Assembly (NCBI GenBank): GCA_947499935.1
Contig: CANMQH010000009.1
Coordinates: 1 to 64,000, forward strand
Reading direction: 5' to 3'
Origin: an uncultured Algibacter sp.
GTDB lineage: Bacteria; Bacteroidota; Bacteroidia; Flavobacteriales; Flavobacteriaceae
DNA length: 64,000 bases
The notes below the pieces were generated by a model. That model was not told the origin of the DNA, did no database searches, and was given only the letters and a program-made list of their open reading frames with translations. How positions within the stretch are numbered: position 1 is the first letter of the stretch; each line of letters opens with the position of its first letter. The position numbers were made by a program, and so were the translations under genes. This document shows, piece by piece, positions 46,740 to 56,720 of this stretch.

Positions 46740-46747
46740 TATCTTTG
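46740..46747 (+). promoter_or_regulatory. Putative -7 element TATCTTTG for cydAB
   Basis: TAnnTTTG match 24 nt before the cydA ATG. It implies a short leader. No strong -33. Confidence 0.45.
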
Positions 46748-46771
46748 TAAAACTACTCAAAAGCTGTTTTT

Positions 46772-48076
46772 ATGGATAATTTAGACGCCGCTAGAATGCA
46801 AATGGCATTTACATTAATTTTTCATATTGTATTTGCTTGCATAGGTATGGTTATGCCATTTTTTATGGTTGTTGCCCATAAAAAATGGTTAAATACTAAA
46901 AACCCTATTTACTTAACACTCACAAAATCATGGCAAAAGGGCGTTGCTATTTTTTTTGTTACTGGAGCCGTTTCTGGCACCGCACTTTCATTTGAACTAG
47001 GTCTTTTATGGCCAGAATTTATGAAACATGCAGGGCCTATTATTGGTATGCCTTTTTCTTTAGAAGGCGCTGCCTTTTTTGTAGAAGCCATAGCATTGGG
47101 ATTCTATTTATATGGCTGGAATAAATTGCCCGAAAAATTTCATTGGTTTACGGGTGTTATTGTGGGTATTTCGGGAGTAGCCTCTGGAATTTTGGTGGTT
47201 TCTGCAAATGGATGGATGAATGCCCCATCTGGATTTGATTATATTAATGGCGAATTTTTAAATATAGACCCTATAAAAGCTTTATTAAACCCAGCATGGT
47301 TTACACAAGCACTACATATGACATTAGCTGCCTTTACCGCAACAGGGTTTGCTGTAGCTGGTGTACATGCTTATCAAGTTTATAAAAAGAGGCATATTGA
47401 GCTTCATAAAAAAGCATTTAAAATTGCCATAACATTTGGTGCTATTGCTGCCATATTACAACCTATTAGTGGTGATATTTCGGCTAAAGATATTGCTGAA
47501 AGACAACCCGTAAAATTAGCGGCTATGGAAGCCCATTACCATACAACACAAGGTGCTCCATTATATATTGGTGGTATTGTAGATGATGAAAACCAAAAAG
47601 TGTCTTATAAAATTGAAATTCCCAAAGCCTTATCATTTCTAGCCTTTGGAGATTTTAATGCGGAAGTAAAAGGACTGAATGATTTTCCAGAAGATGTTCG
47701 TCCCAATGTGCCTATCGTACATTATGCGTTTCAAACTATGGTGGGCATAGGTAGTTTGCTTTTAATAGTTGGTATTTTATTTTTTATTAGTTTAAAAAAG
47801 AAATCTTGGTGGAAAAACAATACATTTTGGCTTTTATTTACCCTACTCGCTCCTATGGGCTTCATTGCTCTAGAAGCTGGTTGGATTGTTACCGAAGTTG
47901 GTAGACAACCTTGGATTATACATAATATTATGAAAACTAAAGATGCCGTAACACCTATGCCTGGTATGATTTATAGTTTTTATATGTATGTTATTTTATA
48001 TGCCATATTAACTGTAGCCGTAACTTGGCTTATGGCTAGACAAATAAAATCTTTAAACACGTCTAAATTAGTGTAG
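46772..48076 (+). CDS. cydA: Cytochrome bd ubiquinol oxidase subunit I
   Basis: 434 residues, shorter than the E. coli protein (about 520) because the quinol-binding Q-loop is short. His18 in MAFTLIFHIVFACIGM, His in LHMTLAAFTATGF and Met in FQTMVGIGSLL are the likely haem ligands. GRQPWI (in EVGRQPWIIHN) is conserved. It oxidises quinol and reduces oxygen to water with high affinity at the inner membrane. Followed by cydB after 2 bases. Confidence 0.95.
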   Translation: MDNLDAARMQMAFTLIFHIVFACIGMVMPFFMVVAHKKWLNTKNPIYLTLTKSWQKGVAIFFVTGAVSGTALSFELGLLWPEFMKHAGPIIGMPFSLEGAAFFVEAIALGFYLYGWNKLPEKFHWFTGVIVGISGVASGILVVSANGWMNAPSGFDYINGEFLNIDPIKALLNPAWFTQALHMTLAAFTATGFAVAGVHAYQVYKKRHIELHKKAFKIAITFGAIAAILQPISGDISAKDIAERQPVKLAAMEAHYHTTQGAPLYIGGIVDDENQKVSYKIEIPKALSFLAFGDFNAEVKGLNDFPEDVRPNVPIVHYAFQTMVGIGSLLLIVGILFFISLKKKSWWKNNTFWLLFTLLAPMGFIALEAGWIVTEVGRQPWIIHNIMKTKDAVTPMPGMIYSFYMYVILYAILTVAVTWLMARQIKSLNTSKLV

Positions 48077-48078
48077 CT

Positions 48079-49104
48079 ATGTTATATGTTGTTTTATTCT
48101 TTTTAATGTTTTCGTTACTACTTTATGTGGTTTTAGCAGGTGCAGATTTTGGTGCAGGGATTGTTGAATTATTTTCTTCTGAAAAAAATAAACAAATCAC
48201 AAAAAAAACAGTTTACAGGGTTATGGGTCCTGTTTGGGAAGCCAACCACATTTGGATTATTATTATGATTGTTATTCTCTGGGTAGGATTTCCCGAATTT
48301 TATAACATCTTAGTATTATATCTCCATATCCCATTAACATTAGTACTTTTAGGTATTACATTAAGAGGTGTTGCTTTTGTTTTTAGACACTATGATGCTT
48401 TTAAAGATAAATCGCAAATTTTATACGATTGGATGTTTAGAATATCTAGTTTTATTACGCCTATTTTTTTGGGTATGACGTTTGGCGCCATGTTATCAGG
48501 AAAAATTATTATAACAGATACCTATGAAAACCTTAACTTCTATGATATTTTTATTAATCCATGGTTTAATGGGTTTTCATTTCTAGTAGGCCTGTTTTTT
48601 GCTGCACTTTGTGCATTTCTTGCCAGTATACTTTTAATAGGTGAAGCTAATGATAACGAAAGGCCTATTTATGTTAAAAAGTCTAGAATAGCTAATATGG
48701 CGGTAATTATTATAGGGTTTATAACCCTTTGCTATGGATTTTTAACTCATAATACGTTTGTTGTTAATTTTGTAAATAATCCATATGCTGTGGTGCTTAT
48801 TAGTCTTTCTACATTATTAATTCTTCCTTTAATTAAAAGTATTAAAGCTGCACATAAAATTAGAACACGTTCCTTTACAGGTATACAAGTGGTTTTAATC
48901 TTAATGGCTGCACTTGTAACACAATATCCCAACTTAATAATAACATCTCATGCAGAATTTAGCATTATAGAGGCTGCATCAACCGAAAAAGTAATCCGTG
49001 TTTTAGGGATTACACTTATTATTGGCGGTTTAGTTATTCTTCCGGGGTTATTTCATCTTTTTAAATCTTTTAAAATGATAAAGATTTTTGAGCAAAAGGC
49101 TTAA
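48079..49104 (+). CDS. cydB: Cytochrome bd ubiquinol oxidase subunit II
   Basis: 341 residues with about eight membrane helices. LLYVVLAGADFGAGIVELF (about 14-32), GPVWEANHIWIIIMIVILWVGFP and LRGVAFVFRHYD match CydB. It pairs with CydA to form the oxidase. I see no CydX-like small gene next to it; the following 183 bases of open frame contain a repeat element. Confidence 0.95.
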   Translation: MLYVVLFFLMFSLLLYVVLAGADFGAGIVELFSSEKNKQITKKTVYRVMGPVWEANHIWIIIMIVILWVGFPEFYNILVLYLHIPLTLVLLGITLRGVAFVFRHYDAFKDKSQILYDWMFRISSFITPIFLGMTFGAMLSGKIIITDTYENLNFYDIFINPWFNGFSFLVGLFFAALCAFLASILLIGEANDNERPIYVKKSRIANMAVIIIGFITLCYGFLTHNTFVVNFVNNPYAVVLISLSTLLILPLIKSIKAAHKIRTRSFTGIQVVLILMAALVTQYPNLIITSHAEFSIIEAASTEKVIRVLGITLIIGGLVILPGLFHLFKSFKMIKIFEQKA

Positions 49105-49180
49105 ATGTCTTCTTTACAACGTGATTTTTATATGCTATTCAATGATAATCAGTTATTTAAGAATAAAAACAGGAAAAATG

Positions 49181-49263
49181 TGTCATTCCGAACGAGGAAC
49201 GAGGAGGAATCTCATCTTTCTGAGATTTCTCGCCGCTCATGTCTTCGCTCTGTCGACATGACA
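49181..49263. repeat. Palindromic Bacteroidota intergenic repeat
   Basis: Bounded by TGTCATTCCGAAC and a GACATGACA end, so TGTCAT/ATGACA are inverted ends. Inside, GAGGAATCTCA and TGAGATTTCTC form an arm. I recall elements of the form TGTCATTCCGAAC...GGAATCTCA in many flavobacterial genomes. It lies downstream of cydB. Confidence 0.65.
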
Positions 49264-49341
49264 AATCACTGTTTGTTAGAAATATAAATACTATTGTTTA
49301 TTGAGTTTTATATCGAACTCACGTTTACAATTATTATACAC

Positions 49342-50526
49342 TTAATACTTTATTATTCGCTTTATGGTACTAAATCTGGCATTATTCAATTTTAAAAAAT
49401 AGATACCATTTGGCAGGTTTGAAATATTAATAGTATCGTTAACATCATTTTTAGTTATTCTTAATTTGGTTCCTTTAACATCATATAATTCTATAGTATA
49501 ATTGTCTACACTAGCTGTTATATTTATGTAATCTCTTGTAGGATTAGGGTAAATCGTAATATCGTCTTTAAAATCAAAAGATTCCGTGTTTAAAACGTTA
49601 TTTTCAAAAACAAGACTATCTCCCGAACTATCATTAAATGCTAATAATTCAGCCCAAATAAAATCTATAGTACTTTGGTAATTGTCCCTTAATAGAACAT
49701 GTACTGTATTTGGTACGCTATATGTGGCTGGTGCTTTTTGCTCATATATAGCCATATAAGTAATTAATGAAGCTAAAAAATATAGGGTTGGTCTACCATG
49801 AGGTGCATCGTCTTCATATAAATCTAAAATAGGAATTTGATTAAGCGGTTCTTGGGTTAATAATTTACTCATTACAGACCCTACAGGAATTAACCTAACG
49901 TGCTCACTAGGCCTTGCATCTTGAATAAAGTTATGATAGTCTATCCACCAATCGTGAAAATCGCCTTGGGTGTATGTATTATAGTTCTCAAATTCTTGAG
50001 GTGTTGGAGGAAATGTATTTCCATATGAGATATACCCAGCCATATCAGGCCAGTTTTCATAGATGTAACTAACGGCTTCTGGTTCTTGATTATTTATCCA
50101 ATCTACAATGGTTAGTGTAGATTGTACTGGGGAAGTATCATTAGCACCACCATCATAATTCTCGTTTGATGGTTTATATTGGACAAAATTTGCTGGAGTT
50201 ATTAAAAAAGTATCAAAACCGATATCAGAAAAATTTTCAGTATCAGAATCCCAAGCAGGTATAACATCCTCAAAACCCCATTGAGAAATTGGTGGTAATT
50301 CGTCATGCGAAGGTAAAAAACCATATTGACCACTAACTGCTATGGTATTATTGGCTTCTTTTGCTAAATGGTGTAACCAATGCGGTACTGTTGTTTCGTT
50401 TGTAGGTGATGCATGCACTATAAGACTATGACCAAAGACATACATTGTTTTTTCGTTTTGAGCTAATCCTTTTGTATTAATAATTAGACACAAAAATACT
50501 AAGAGTAGTTGTAATAGATTTTTCAC
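49342..50526 (-). CDS. SGNH-like hydrolase with T9SS type A sorting domain
   Basis: 394 residues. Signal peptide (ending TKGLAQ). YVFGHSLIVH near residue 30 may be the SGNH block I (GHSL for GxSx), and DDAPHGRPTLYFLAS (about 249-263) carries an Asp-x-x-His arrangement expected in block V. The middle part (ENWPDMAGYISYG, DWWIDYHNFIQD) is not known to me. The C-terminal 70 residues are a type A T9SS sorting domain (ITIYPNPTRDYINI ... LPNGIYFLKL ... KRIIKY). It is a secreted surface or released enzyme, perhaps an esterase acting on polysaccharide. Catalytic assignment is tentative; secretion is firm. Confidence 0.65.
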   Translation of the reverse strand: MKNLLQLLLVFLCLIINTKGLAQNEKTMYVFGHSLIVHASPTNETTVPHWLHHLAKEANNTIAVSGQYGFLPSHDELPPISQWGFEDVIPAWDSDTENFSDIGFDTFLITPANFVQYKPSNENYDGGANDTSPVQSTLTIVDWINNQEPEAVSYIYENWPDMAGYISYGNTFPPTPQEFENYNTYTQGDFHDWWIDYHNFIQDARPSEHVRLIPVGSVMSKLLTQEPLNQIPILDLYEDDAPHGRPTLYFLASLITYMAIYEQKAPATYSVPNTVHVLLRDNYQSTIDFIWAELLAFNDSSGDSLVFENNVLNTESFDFKDDITIYPNPTRDYINITASVDNYTIELYDVKGTKLRITKNDVNDTINISNLPNGIYFLKLNNARFSTIKRIIKY

Positions 50527-50579
50527 AAGGTTGGTTTAATGATATAACAGCTAACTTTGATATATTCCTACCCTACAAT

Positions 50580-50612
50580 AAAAAAACGCAACCAAAAATG
50601 GTTGCGTTTTTA
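50580..50612 (-). terminator. Terminator of dnaK
   Basis: Minus-strand stem AAAACGCAACCA / TGGTTGCGTTTT, short loop, T tract, 50 nt beyond the dnaK stop. Confidence 0.9.
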
Positions 50613-50661
50613 ATAAACTTATAAATTAAGTATTCTAACTCTTAGAAAAATCGAGATTATC

Positions 50662-52572
50662 TTACTTTACTTCTTCAAAATCTACATCTTCAACATCGCT
50701 ACTCTCTTCTGCTTGAGCTTGCTCACCTGCACCAGCATCTGGTCCTGGTTGTGCGCCACCTTGAGCCTCAGCTTGTGCTTTGTACATTTCTTCAGAAGCT
50801 ACTTTCCAAGCTTCATTTATTTTATCTAAAGCAGGCGTAATCACCTCTAAATCTTTAGTTTCGTAAGCTGTTTTTAATTCAGCTAAAGCATCAACGATTG
50901 GTTGTTTTTTATCATCAGATAATTTATCACCAAACTCTTCCAATTGTTTTTCCGTTTGGAAAATCATAGAATCAGCTTCGTTAAGTTTCTGCGCATTTTC
51001 AGCTGCTGCTTTATCCGCTTCAGCATTTGCTTCAGCGTCCGCTTTCATTTTCTCGATTTCCTCTTCACTTAAACCAGAAGATGCTTCAATACGTATATCT
51101 TGTTTCTTACCAGTTGCTTTATCTTCAGCCGATACTTTAATAATACCATTAGCATCAATATCAAAGGTTACTTCAATTTGTGGCGTTCCACGTCTTGCTG
51201 GTGGAATATCACTTAAATGAAAACGGCCAATCGTTTTATTATCTGCCGCCATAGCACGCTCACCTTGTAATACGTGAATTTCTACAGAAGGCTGATTATC
51301 TGCTGCCGTAGAGAATACTTGCGATTTTTTAGTAGGAATCGTCGTATTCGCTTCTATAAGTTTTGTAAATACATTACCCATAGTTTCAATACCAAGAGAT
51401 AAAGGCGTTACATCAAGAAGTAATACATCTTTAACATCTCCAGTTAATACACCACCTTGGATACCAGCACCTAGAGATACAACTTCATCAGGATTTACAC
51501 CTTTACTTGGTGCTTTTCCAAAGAATTTCTCAACGGCTGCTTGTACTGCGGGAATACGTGTAGAACCACCTACTAAAATCACTTCATCAATATCAGATTT
51601 TGATAAACCTGCTGCTTTTAAAGCAGACTCACATGGCTCAATAGTACGTTTTACTAAATCGTCAATTAATTGCTCGAATTTAGAACGTGTTAATGTGCGT
51701 ACCAAGTGTTTTGGTCCACTAGCTGTAGCTGTAATATATGGTAAGTTAATTTCTGTTTGTGCAGAAGATGATAATTCAATCTTCGCTTTTTCAGCAGCTT
51801 CTTTTAAACGTTGTAAAGACATTGGGTCTTTACGTAAATCCATATTTTCTTCAGCATTAAACTCATCTGCCAACCAGTTGATAATTTTTTGATCAACATC
51901 ATCACCACCTAAATGCGTATCACCATCTGTAGACAATACTTCAAATACACCGTCACCTAATTCAAGGATAGATACATCATGTGTTCCTCCACCAAAGTCA
52001 AAAACCACTATTTTCTGGTCAGTTCCTTTTTTGTCCATACCATATGCTAAAGCAGCAGCAGTAGGCTCATTAATAATACGTTCAACTTTTAAACCAGCAA
52101 TTTCACCAGCTTCTTTAGTAGCTTGACGTTGCGAATCATTAAAATAAGCAGGTACTGTAATTACAGCACGTGTTACATCTGTTCCTAAATAATCCTCAGC
52201 CGTTTTCTTCATTTTTTGAAGAATCATAGCCGATAATTCTTGAGGTGTATATAAACGACCATCAATATCAACTCTAGGTGTATCATTATCACCTTTTACC
52301 ACTTTATATGGTACACGTTCTGCTTCTTTTTTAGACTCAGAATATTTGTTACCCATAAAACGTTTAATAGAATAAACTGTTTTAGTAGGGTTTGTTACCG
52401 CTTGTCTTTTTGCAGGATCACCAACCTTAATCTCTCCTCCTTCTACAAATGCAATCACCGATGGCGTAGTACGTTTACCTTCCGCGTTTGGGATTACAAC
52501 AGGCTCGTTACCTTCCATCACAGAAACGCAAGAGTTGGTTGTTCCTAAATCGATTCCAATAATTTTACTCAT
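50662..52572 (-). CDS. dnaK: Molecular chaperone DnaK (HSP70)
   Basis: 636 residues, typical. [20 protein letters not shown] at the start, [51 protein letters not shown] and [13 protein letters not shown] are all hallmarks. The C-terminus ends in an acidic EEVK-type tail ([11 protein letters not shown]). It folds nascent and stressed proteins with DnaJ/GrpE, which are not in the window. It has its own promoter and terminator. Confidence 0.98.
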   Translation of the reverse strand: MSKIIGIDLGTTNSCVSVMEGNEPVVIPNAEGKRTTPSVIAFVEGGEIKVGDPAKRQAVTNPTKTVYSIKRFMGNKYSESKKEAERVPYKVVKGDNDTPRVDIDGRLYTPQELSAMILQKMKKTAEDYLGTDVTRAVITVPAYFNDSQRQATKEAGEIAGLKVERIINEPTAAALAYGMDKKGTDQKIVVFDFGGGTHDVSILELGDGVFEVLSTDGDTHLGGDDVDQKIINWLADEFNAEENMDLRKDPMSLQRLKEAAEKAKIELSSSAQTEINLPYITATASGPKHLVRTLTRSKFEQLIDDLVKRTIEPCESALKAAGLSKSDIDEVILVGGSTRIPAVQAAVEKFFGKAPSKGVNPDEVVSLGAGIQGGVLTGDVKDVLLLDVTPLSLGIETMGNVFTKLIEANTTIPTKKSQVFSTAADNQPSVEIHVLQGERAMAADNKTIGRFHLSDIPPARRGTPQIEVTFDIDANGIIKVSAEDKATGKKQDIRIEASSGLSEEEIEKMKADAEANAEADKAAAENAQKLNEADSMIFQTEKQLEEFGDKLSDDKKQPIVDALAELKTAYETKDLEVITPALDKINEAWKVASEEMYKAQAEAQGGAQPGPDAGAGEQAQAEESSDVEDVDFEEVK

Positions 52573-52599
52573 AATATATTTTTTTTATTGTTTATAGAT

Positions 52600-52620
52600 T
52601 TCTGTTTTCACAGAAACGTT
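52600..52620 (-). promoter_or_regulatory. Hairpin in the dnaK 5' untranslated region
   Basis: TTTCTGT, four bases, ACAGAAA about 30 nt before the dnaK start. It could affect translation or RNA stability. Confidence 0.4.
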
Positions 52621-52648
52621 GTGTTCATTTTTAATTTCAAGTTGTATA

Positions 52649-52666
52649 AGTCAATCATTATGCCAA
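52649..52666 (-). promoter_or_regulatory. Sigma54-like -24/-12 promoter of dnaK
   Basis: On the gene strand TTGGCATAATGATTGACT: TGGCA, six bases, TTGA. Spacing between the GG and the TTG(C) parts equals that of the sigma54 consensus TGGCAC-N5-TTGC, with one change (TTGA). It implies a 5' leader of about 65-70 nt. No TAnnTTTG box is visible upstream of dnaK. Confidence 0.5.
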
Positions 52667-53293
52667 CTCAAAATATATGTCATAGTGTCAGATTTCTTTT
52701 ATTTTACAGTCTCAGTCTCAGTTCACAGTCATATTTAAAAGCAATCAAACTTTGGTATTCTGTCACTTTGAGTATCTCACTAAAGCAGAATGAATCGAGA
52801 AGTAGGGCGTAACCATATGGAGCAGGCTTTATTCATCATTTTTATTTTAAAAAAATGAATTATTGAATATAAATACTTCATTGCTCTATTATTATCGGAA
52901 TTAAATATGCCCTTCAATCCTTTGTATATTTGGTCGAAAATTAAGTGTCACTAAATTATTTGTATTATAAATCTTTCAAATATTTCTTCCAAAAGAGTAA
53001 AAAACAAATAAATTTTTCTCACAAACGCAAAATATTTTTAAGACATTATATTACAAAGATTTAATAAAATAAAAAATAATTATTAGAAAAAAAAAATAAC
53101 AAACTACTCATATATAGTAATTTAACATCAAAAAAAATTAACTAAAGCGTAAAAAAAATGACTACACATACCAATAAAAATGAAATTATCACAAAATAAA
53201 AATCACATTACAAAAACAAAAATAGCTATTTAACGTATTTATATGCATTTAACCGTACTATTGTAGTAATAATTAACTAAATGTTTTAAAGTT

Positions 53294-54619
53294 ATGAAAA
53301 AAATTACACTATTATTTTTAGTCCTATTAAGTTCGCACACAGTGTTAGCGCAATTTACATTTCCAACCGTCAGTGGTTTTTTTGATCTTCAAGCTTCACA
53401 ATCTGCAACAGTTAATCTTAATGATGCCACAAATACTGCTGGCGTTACTGCTGGTGTGTATTCAAAAATTAATATTTCTGTAGATTGGCAAGATCTTTCA
53501 CCAGCAATTTTCAATTCTGAAGAAAGTAGTATAGAATTATTTATTGGAGGAGGTTCAGTTCTTTTAGTTGCCCCACCAACAACAGGAGGAGCTCCAAACA
53601 ACACCTCTACAACACTAATATTTGAGGGGATTATACCTAGTTTTTATGATCCTTCTGTAAGTGGTAATTTAGATATTGAAATAAGAAACACATCTGAAAA
53701 CCCTGATGAAGAGGGTGGTGTTGGTGCTAGATGGTCTAATATTATTGTCACTTTAATTCCTAAACCATTATGTCCAGAACCAACAAATATTATGGGGTCA
53801 AATATTACAGCAACCTTTATTGACCTTTCTTGGACGGCTGGTGAGAATGAAACCTTATGGAATATTGAATTAGTAAATATTACTGCTGGAGGGTCTCAAA
53901 CTATGATACCTACTGAATCAGGATTAACCTCGACTTCATACACTGCGACTGGATTAATAGTAGATAATACTTACCTAGCTTATTTACAAGCAGATTGTGG
54001 TAGTACAAATGGAACTTCAAATTGGTCAACTCCTTATGAGTTTACAACTGAGTTTCTATGTCAAATCCCAACAAACCTTACCCTTGACAGTACAGTTTCT
54101 AGTAGTGCAACATTTTCATGGGATGAAATGAGTGTTGCGTCTGATGGTTATTTAATAGAAGTTTTCTTTGCAGGGAGCAATGTAAACAACCCTTTTAATA
54201 GCCCCGCTGCTTCTGCATATCTTGATCAACAAACAACTACAAGTCATACTTTTACTAGTCTCATAGAAAATATAGATTATGATGTTTATATAAGGTCTGT
54301 TTGTGATGATACAAACAATATAAGGTCTGAACGTAGCCTTGCCTTAACATTTAAAACTGAAGAAAACACATTAAGTTCTAAAAGTTTTGAAAAAAGCACT
54401 ATTAAATTTTATCCTAATCCTGTAGAAGACTTATTGAATATTGAAACAGATTATGAAATAGAAACATTTTCTGTATTAAACAGTTTAGGTCAAGAAGTAC
54501 TTATATCTAATAAATTATTAAATAATCAAATAAACACATCAAGCTTAAAATCAGGAATTTATTTCCTTAGACTTAAAGTAGATAATACTGAAAAAGTATT
54601 AAGAATTATAAAAAAATAA
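53294..54619 (+). CDS. Secreted FnIII-domain protein, T9SS type A, paralog 1
   Basis: 441 residues. Signal peptide (MKKITLLFLVLLSSHTVLAQ). The N-terminal domain (about 22-155; FTFPTVSGFFDLQ ... TNTAGVTAGVYSKINISVDWQDLSP) is unassigned. Two fibronectin type III modules follow (about 160-255, ATFIDLSWTAGENETLWN; and 257-350, ATFSWDEMSVASDGYLIEVF), then a T9SS type A sorting domain (IKFYPNPVEDLLNI ... LKSGIYFLRLKV ... LRIIKK). Probably a cell-surface or released binding protein. It is closely similar to the gene at 58560, about 4 kb away. Confidence 0.8.
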   Translation: MKKITLLFLVLLSSHTVLAQFTFPTVSGFFDLQASQSATVNLNDATNTAGVTAGVYSKINISVDWQDLSPAIFNSEESSIELFIGGGSVLLVAPPTTGGAPNNTSTTLIFEGIIPSFYDPSVSGNLDIEIRNTSENPDEEGGVGARWSNIIVTLIPKPLCPEPTNIMGSNITATFIDLSWTAGENETLWNIELVNITAGGSQTMIPTESGLTSTSYTATGLIVDNTYLAYLQADCGSTNGTSNWSTPYEFTTEFLCQIPTNLTLDSTVSSSATFSWDEMSVASDGYLIEVFFAGSNVNNPFNSPAASAYLDQQTTTSHTFTSLIENIDYDVYIRSVCDDTNNIRSERSLALTFKTEENTLSSKSFEKSTIKFYPNPVEDLLNIETDYEIETFSVLNSLGQEVLISNKLLNNQINTSSLKSGIYFLRLKVDNTEKVLRIIKK

Positions 54620-55040
54620 GTACCCAATAATATTGTTTACAAAATTAAGAGGCTACCTTCTATTGTGGGGTAGCCTTTTTGCTTTTATATTTTTCTTAAT
54701 AAATATTTAGCTAAGACTTACCATTTAATATCCTCTTTATATACTGACAAACTTAGCACTCAAATTATTAATTATTACCTGTATGTGAAGTTCAGTTTTA
54801 AAACTATAAAACTGTTCAATGGCAATCATCATATTATAATTAATCAGCTGTATTCAAGTTTTGCATCTTATCGACTCTACGCGACAAAAACCTTTATGAA
54901 TCTCTTTTAAATCTTTGCGAATCTCCTTGGAATAATCACAAGAGTAATCCATTAGTAAAAATTCGAAAAATTCATATCAAAAAAACAATACCTTAAAAAC
55001 AATCTATATATATTTGCCCACTATAACGTTTGCGCAACAT
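54620..55040. other. Intergenic region after FnIII paralog 1
   Basis: About 420 bases. It holds the terminator at 54648-54681. The rest is AT-rich and probably the sdaA promoter region. No other feature supported. Confidence 0.4.
54648..54681 (+). terminator. Terminator after FnIII paralog 1
   Basis: Stem AGGCTACC / GGTAGCCT with intervening TTCTATTGTG, then TTTTTG. A very similar hairpin follows paralog 2 at 59873-59914. Confidence 0.85.
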
Positions 55041-56462
55041 ATGGAATGTATCTCAGTTTTCGACATGCTAAAAATAGGTATTGGCCCTTCAAGTTCTCAT
55101 ACCCTTGGTCCTTGGCGAGCCGCCGAACGCTGGATAGAAGAATTAAAAACCGCTCAGAAATTTAAATCCATAGAAAAAATTACAGTAAATCTTTATGGTT
55201 CTTTATCCTTAACAGGAAAAGGGCATGCCACAGACTATGCTGTAATACTTGGTTTAAGCGGAAAAGACCCAGAAACCATACCTGTACAGGATATAGAATG
55301 CGTAGTTAAAACCGTAAAAGCAACACATATTTTAAATTTTGGAGGAGAAATCGCTTTGGCATTTAACCCCAAAACCGATATTATATTTAATAAAGAGTTT
55401 TTGCCTTTTCATGCCAATGGCATAAGCTTTACTGCTGTTATAAAAGATAAAAAACACACCTCTAAATTCTATTCCATTGGGGGTGGGTTTGTTGTAAAAG
55501 AAGAACGCAAAAACTCTAAAAAAAATTTCGAAATAAAATGTTCATTTCCTTATCCTATAGATAAAGGTATAGAACTCCTTAAATTTTGTAATCAACTTAA
55601 TAAACCCATTTCTCAAGTTGTGTTAGAAAATGAAAAATCTATCCGCTCAGAACAAGACATTAATTTAGAATTAAAGCGCATTTGGGATACCATGCTAGAA
55701 TGCATGTATATTGGTTGCCATACAGAAGGTAACCTTCCTGGTGGTTTAAATGTTCGTCGTCGCGCATACGATATGCATCAAAATATTAAAGGCGCCACAC
55801 CATATAACAATGCTATAGAATGGATTTATTCTATTAGAGATACCAAAGTTAAATTTAGGCAAATTCTAAAATGGGTTAGTTGTTTTGCTTTGGCAGTCAA
55901 TGAAGTAAATGCATCTTTAGGCCGTGTAGTAACCGCCCCTACCAATGGAAGTGCTGGTGTAATACCAGCCGTACTAATGTACTATTTAGTTATAGAAAAC
56001 CATGATGCTAATTTTGATGATATAAAAAAATTCTTGTTAGTTGCTGGAGAAATAGGAAGCATCTTTAAAAAAGGGGCAACTATTAGTGCTGCCATGGGTG
56101 GTTGTCAAGCAGAAATTGGTGTCTCATCAGCCATGGCTGCGGGAGCACTCACCGAGTTATTGGGTGGAACACCTGAGCAAGTTTTAGTAGCATCTGAAAT
56201 TGCTATGGAACACCATTTGGGTTTAACCTGCGATCCTATTGGTGGCTTAGTACAAATACCCTGCATAGAACGTAATGCCATGGGGGCTATTAAAGCTATA
56301 AATGCTGCCGAATTAGCCTTAGATACAAATCCAAAAAACGTAAAAGTCCCTTTAGATAAAGTCGTAAATACCATGTGGGAAACCGCCAAAGACATGAATA
56401 CTAAATATAAAGAAACCTCTAAAGGTGGTTTAGCCGTTGGTGTACATTTGTCAGATTGTTAA
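55041..56462 (+). CDS. sdaA: L-serine ammonia-lyase, iron-sulfur-dependent, single chain
   Basis: 473 residues from ATG 55041 ([20 protein letters not shown]); a TTG at 55014 is the only upstream start. N-terminal beta domain with [18 protein letters not shown]-terminal alpha domain with [16 protein letters not shown] and the iron-sulfur cysteines in [38 protein letters not shown]. It converts serine to pyruvate and ammonia. The single-chain form with a 4Fe-4S cluster is oxygen-sensitive. Confidence 0.93.
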   Translation: MECISVFDMLKIGIGPSSSHTLGPWRAAERWIEELKTAQKFKSIEKITVNLYGSLSLTGKGHATDYAVILGLSGKDPETIPVQDIECVVKTVKATHILNFGGEIALAFNPKTDIIFNKEFLPFHANGISFTAVIKDKKHTSKFYSIGGGFVVKEERKNSKKNFEIKCSFPYPIDKGIELLKFCNQLNKPISQVVLENEKSIRSEQDINLELKRIWDTMLECMYIGCHTEGNLPGGLNVRRRAYDMHQNIKGATPYNNAIEWIYSIRDTKVKFRQILKWVSCFALAVNEVNASLGRVVTAPTNGSAGVIPAVLMYYLVIENHDANFDDIKKFLLVAGEIGSIFKKGATISAAMGGCQAEIGVSSAMAAGALTELLGGTPEQVLVASEIAMEHHLGLTCDPIGGLVQIPCIERNAMGAIKAINAAELALDTNPKNVKVPLDKVVNTMWETAKDMNTKYKETSKGGLAVGVHLSDC

Positions 56463-56562
56463 TTACCTTTTAAACATAAAACTAAATACTGTAATTTAAT
56501 AAGTATTTATCTTATCCTTTTTATCTAACTCATCTATAAGATTACAAAGTTTTAGTTATCTA

Positions 56563-56588
56563 ATACCATTTCTGCATTGAAATGGTAT
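56563..56588. repeat. Palindromic intergenic element, copy 2
   Basis: ATACCATTT, eight bases, AAATGGTAT, one base different from the copy at 16378-16403. It lies 101 nt after the sdaA stop. Confidence 0.7.
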
Positions 56589-56637
56589 AAAGCTTTAATC
56601 TTTCGCAGACACTTTAAAAACACAAATTATTAAACAT

Positions 56638-56674
56638 AAAAAAAGCCAAGAGATATAAATCTCTTGACTTTTTT
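56638..56674. terminator. Bidirectional terminator between sdaA and the 56721 lipoprotein
   Basis: Stem AAAAAAG-CAAGAGAT / ATCTCTTG-CTTTTTT with loop ATAA and one mismatch, flanked by A and T tracts, between convergent genes. Confidence 0.85.
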
Positions 56675-56720
56675 AACCAATTATAATATATATGTTATAA
56701 TTCTTTTTTATTTACTTCTA

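Larger units (their letters stand above)
52573..53293. other. Intergenic region between dnaK and the FnIII protein
   Basis: About 720 bases. It contains the dnaK promoter (52649-52666), a 5'-UTR hairpin, a short CAGTCT tandem (52706-52718), a possible remnant of a repeat element (52759-52803), and an extremely AT-rich tract (53030-53200). No gene-like frame is supported. Confidence 0.5.

Noticed and set aside
49105..49287. 60-codon frame directly after cydB, possible cydX
   Set aside because: The product is not hydrophobic and half of it is encoded by a palindromic repeat element; CydX is a short membrane helix.
52588..52812. 74-codon plus-strand frame upstream of dnaK
   Set aside because: It runs through the dnaK promoter and hairpin, shows no family features and has no plausible start.
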